NCBI GenBank assembly: GCA_013349725.1
Contig: DUZB01000036.1
Location: 1-16,922 of the forward strand
From: Deltaproteobacteria bacterium
GTDB lineage: Bacteria > Desulfobacterota > DSM-4660 > Desulfatiglandales > Desulfatiglandaceae
Direction: 5' to 3'
Length of the DNA stretch: 16,922 bases
The position numbers were made by a program, and so were the translations under genes. Positions 14,731 through 16,922 of the stretch are shown in pieces (positions within the stretch are counted from its first letter, which is position 1; each line of letters begins with the position of its first letter). The notes beneath the pieces are model-generated. The model was given only the letters and a program-made list of their open reading frames with translations, was not told the DNA's origin and did not search any database.

Positions 14731-16359
14731 TTACTCGGTGAACGCCTTTTTGGCCTCATACAATTGCAGTCGCTTTTCCAATTCCTCAGCCAGATCCGTA
14801 TCCCCTGTCGAACGAGCTAAAGTCAGACTTTCCCGGGCGGTCCGGATGGCCTCTTCGAAACGACCGGCTTCGGCATAGGCTGCCGCAAGGGTGTCCAGGT
14901 ATTCGGGGTTCTCGCGCCCGGCCCCCTGGCAGGCGACCTGGGCCCAAAGAATTGCTTCCGTACCATTTCGGATTTTGTTGTCTTTATCCGTAGCCAGTAT
15001 CCAGGCCAGGGAATTGGCGGCAGCTGCCCAATCGGGCTTTACACTCAGTACGTTGCGGTACTCTTGAACCGCAGGTTCTATCTTTCCCAGGCTCCACAAT
15101 GCCAGACCGAGGTTGTAGCGGGCATTGATATGTTCCGGATAAATTTCCAGGGCCTTGTTCAAGGCCTCGACCGCCTCCTGAAACCTTTGCTGTTCCAAAA
15201 GGGTTACCCCCAGATTGTTGTGTACATTGGGATTATCCGGATGAAAATCCAATGACCGGAGAAACATCTTTTCGGCTTCCTTCAAGTTCCCCTCGCGCCT
15301 CAAAATAACTCCCAACTGAAAATAGGCCTCATCACTCCCGGGATCCAGTTCAATAGCCTTTTCAAAAAACCTTTGTGCTTCTTCCCTTTGGCCCACCATG
15401 AAACACAACCTTCCCAGCGCCAGGTGTACCTGGGGGTTTTTCGGGTCCAAGCCCCTGGCGCGCCCAAAAAATCCGGTGGCGCCCTTGATATCCAGCTCTA
15501 TGATGGCTTTGGACCCAAGAACCATAAGCTGTTCCACATCATAACATTGGTCATTGAGGGAATCGATCCAGGGATCGGGGGCGGGGCGAAAGCGTATACA
15601 TTGCGAAGCAATATGGAGGGATTGCCGCATGTCATCATGGCGACCGAAATGGTCATGAACCGAGGCCATCAACCGATGGGCGGGTCCGAACTTGGGATTT
15701 GCTTTGATGGCTTCCTTCAGATAGTCCTGGGCCGTTTCCCATTGGGTTTCATCAATGGAAATTCGGGCCAGGCCTAATAATGCATGGGGGTCTCCCGGCA
15801 GGAGTTCCAGGCGGCGTTTGTAATAGATCCGGGCTTCGCTGGTTTTTCCTGTCTTGAAAAAGCTGTCGGCTAATTTGAGTATTGCGGGTGCGTAGTTAGG
15901 TGCGAGAGATATGGTCGTCTCCAACAAGCTCTCTACCGACTCGTTTTCTCCCTTTTCCTGTTTTACAAAAGCCAGATAATAGGGCCATCGGGGATTTCCG
16001 TTATCGAACTCCAAGGCCAGTTGATAGCAGGGAACGGCCTGGTCATAGAAGTGATTGGCCTGATAGAGTTCTCCCAAGTTCCCTGCCTTCTGCCCAAAGG
16101 CGGTCCCCGGGCTTCCTCCAACCAGCGTCCGCCTTACGGCGTCATCTGCCTGGGCCACCTTATTTTTTAATGTTTTGGTATTGAAGGAGAGATCTCTTAT
16201 TCCCGGCAGGCGATCAAGAAGGGCATCGCGTCTGGCCCGATCCATCACCCAGTTTGTTCCCACGACGATAAGTACCGCCAGGACGGCAAGGACCAGGGGC
16301 AGCCTGAATCGTCTTGTGTTAAACTTCAATTTTTTTGGCACGGATTTCACGGATTTCAC
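14731..16359 (-). CDS. Membrane-anchored TPR repeat protein
   Basis: The 542-residue frame has a short basic N-terminus, one transmembrane helix (about 19-38), then about ten TPR or TPR-like units. The clearest are near 157-224, 309-444 (four consecutive, each ending in a DP, HP, YP or KP turn) and 485-518. The N-in topology places the TPRs in the periplasm, probably as a protein-binding scaffold. The C-terminal stretch (NSLAWILAT... PEYLDTLAAAYAEAGRFEEA) matches TPR proteins that I associate with FG-GAP/UnbV proteins, and such a gene lies upstream. The GTG start at 16359 lies inside the dispersed repeat; all other usable starts (GTG 16350, GTG 16341, TTG 16329) do too. No Shine-Dalgarno sequence precedes any of them. 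Confidence 0.85.
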   Translation of the reverse strand: MKSVKSVPKKLKFNTRRFRLPLVLAVLAVLIVVGTNWVMDRARRDALLDRLPGIRDLSFNTKTLKNKVAQADDAVRRTLVGGSPGTAFGQKAGNLGELYQANHFYDQAVPCYQLALEFDNGNPRWPYYLAFVKQEKGENESVESLLETTISLAPNYAPAILKLADSFFKTGKTSEARIYYKRRLELLPGDPHALLGLARISIDETQWETAQDYLKEAIKANPKFGPAHRLMASVHDHFGRHDDMRQSLHIASQCIRFRPAPDPWIDSLNDQCYDVEQLMVLGSKAIIELDIKGATGFFGRARGLDPKNPQVHLALGRLCFMVGQREEAQRFFEKAIELDPGSDEAYFQLGVILRREGNLKEAEKMFLRSLDFHPDNPNVHNNLGVTLLEQQRFQEAVEALNKALEIYPEHINARYNLGLALWSLGKIEPAVQEYRNVLSVKPDWAAAANSLAWILATDKDNKIRNGTEAILWAQVACQGAGRENPEYLDTLAAAYAEAGRFEEAIRTARESLTLARSTGDTDLAEELEKRLQLYEAKKAFTE

Positions 16360-16426
16360 GGATTTTCTATTTGTTGCACCAAGAATTCAGGCACCTGAAT
16401 TCTTCGCGCGAACAATCCTTCGGAAG
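16321..16426. repeat. Dispersed element, copy 2 (overlaps the TPR gene start)
   Basis: Same order as copy 1: AAACTTCAATTTT, TTTGGCACGGATT, a 9-base array, the palindrome, and GCGAACAATCCTTCGGAAG. Here CACGGATTT is present three times without error (16339-16365). The palindrome (16381-16404) has perfect 11-base arms AAGAATTCAGG and CCTGAATTCTT around CA. The part from 16321 to 16359 is inside the TPR reading frame. No inverted partner of the GGCACGG motif was found in the rest of the window. Confidence 0.85.
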
Positions 16427-16509
16427 TGAGCGGTTCCAGTTTCAGCGAAACCATTCCGTCATAAGGTCTTTTTTACTGTCGCATCTGATTTCTATAAAGG
16501 CTTCACTTT

Positions 16510-16922
16510 TCACTCAACAGCTTTTCTTTCCGGCCAATGGTTGCGCCACAGGAGAACCCGACTCATCCGATCAAAGGGGGGATAGGCATGCATGCCGCCG
16601 GTCACAAAATCGACCCATCCATCCCCGTCCATATCGGCGGCATCTAATACAAGGAGATGGGTGGGGTCCGAAGCCAGATCATGGGGTTTAAAACCCATTT
16701 TGCCGTCGTTCTCAAACCAGATCATTGATTGGGCTTCCGGGTCATCCCATTTATTAAAAGCGCTGACCACGCCGATGTCCAGGTCTCCATCCTTATCCAG
16801 GTCCACGGCGTTGGCAAAATAGGCCCCTGGAAAATCACCGATTCTGTGGTATTCGAATGTCAGCCCCCCCTTATTCTCTAACCATTGAACTCCATGCCAC
16901 GGGCGGGGTCCGGGAGGGATAT
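16510..16922 (-). CDS. FG-GAP/VCBS repeat protein, C-terminal part
   Basis: The frame is open from the window edge to a TGA at 16510, so the N-terminal part lies outside; 137 codons are visible. Two calcium-binding loops of the FG-GAP/VCBS type are clear, DLDKDGDLDIGVV and DMDGDGWVDFVTGG, each preceded by a beta-propeller blade with WFENDG or WLENKG. Such proteins are usually exported and act in adhesion or binding. An earlier GTG at 16806 is internal, not the start, because the upstream codons continue the same repeat pattern. It lies 150 bases upstream of the TPR gene on the same strand. The protein ends without an anchor or sorting motif. Confidence 0.85.
   Translation of the reverse strand, partial: IPPGPRPWHGVQWLENKGGLTFEYHRIGDFPGAYFANAVDLDKDGDLDIGVVSAFNKWDDPEAQSMIWFENDGKMGFKPHDLASDPTHLLVLDAADMDGDGWVDFVTGGMHAYPPFDRMSRVLLWRNHWPERKAVE

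Overview
The window looks like a chromosomal segment of a Gram-negative, strictly housekeeping-rich genome of the deltaproteobacterial type (Desulfobacterota; a Desulfobacterales- or Syntrophobacterales-like lineage is my inference). The reasons are the tig-clpP-clpX-lon order, an endonuclease-type MutL, and intergenic regions littered with short palindromic and tandem repeats. No ribosomal RNA or marker protein here fixes the species.

Left part (1-6004, minus strand): trigger factor, ClpP, ClpX and Lon form one tight proteostasis operon. tRNA-Val(UAC) and tRNA-Asp(GUC) follow lon, have their own promoter and end at a strong hairpin terminator. Middle (6005-7906): a nearly gene-free 500-bp mosaic of inverted repeats, then tRNA-Leu(UAG), radC on the minus strand, and a divergent intergenic region with a promoter on each strand and a 94-bp palindromic repeat.

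Plus-strand operon (7907-13315): a secreted zinc-dependent phospholipase C-like protein, mutL, miaA, an exported FlgT-like protein and a PgsA-type phosphatidyltransferase. Two junctions have 4-bp ATGA overlaps. The two junctions around miaA instead carry inverted arrays of a 7-base repeat. tRNA-Val(GAC) follows, with its own promoter and terminator.

Right part (13565-16922, minus strand): a zinc-dependent medium-chain dehydrogenase, a membrane-anchored TPR protein and the C-terminal part of an FG-GAP/VCBS calcium-binding repeat protein that runs off the window. The TPR gene takes its start codon and first residues from a dispersed repeat whose second copy lies just upstream of tig.

Most genes are ordinary core functions. 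The unusual content is the repeats: a two-copy leader-like element with a conserved hairpin, heptamer arrays at four places, and small palindromes on either side of radC. I found no mobile element with a transposase, no CRISPR array and no defence system. All motif and repeat statements come from reading the sequence by eye; no database search was possible.
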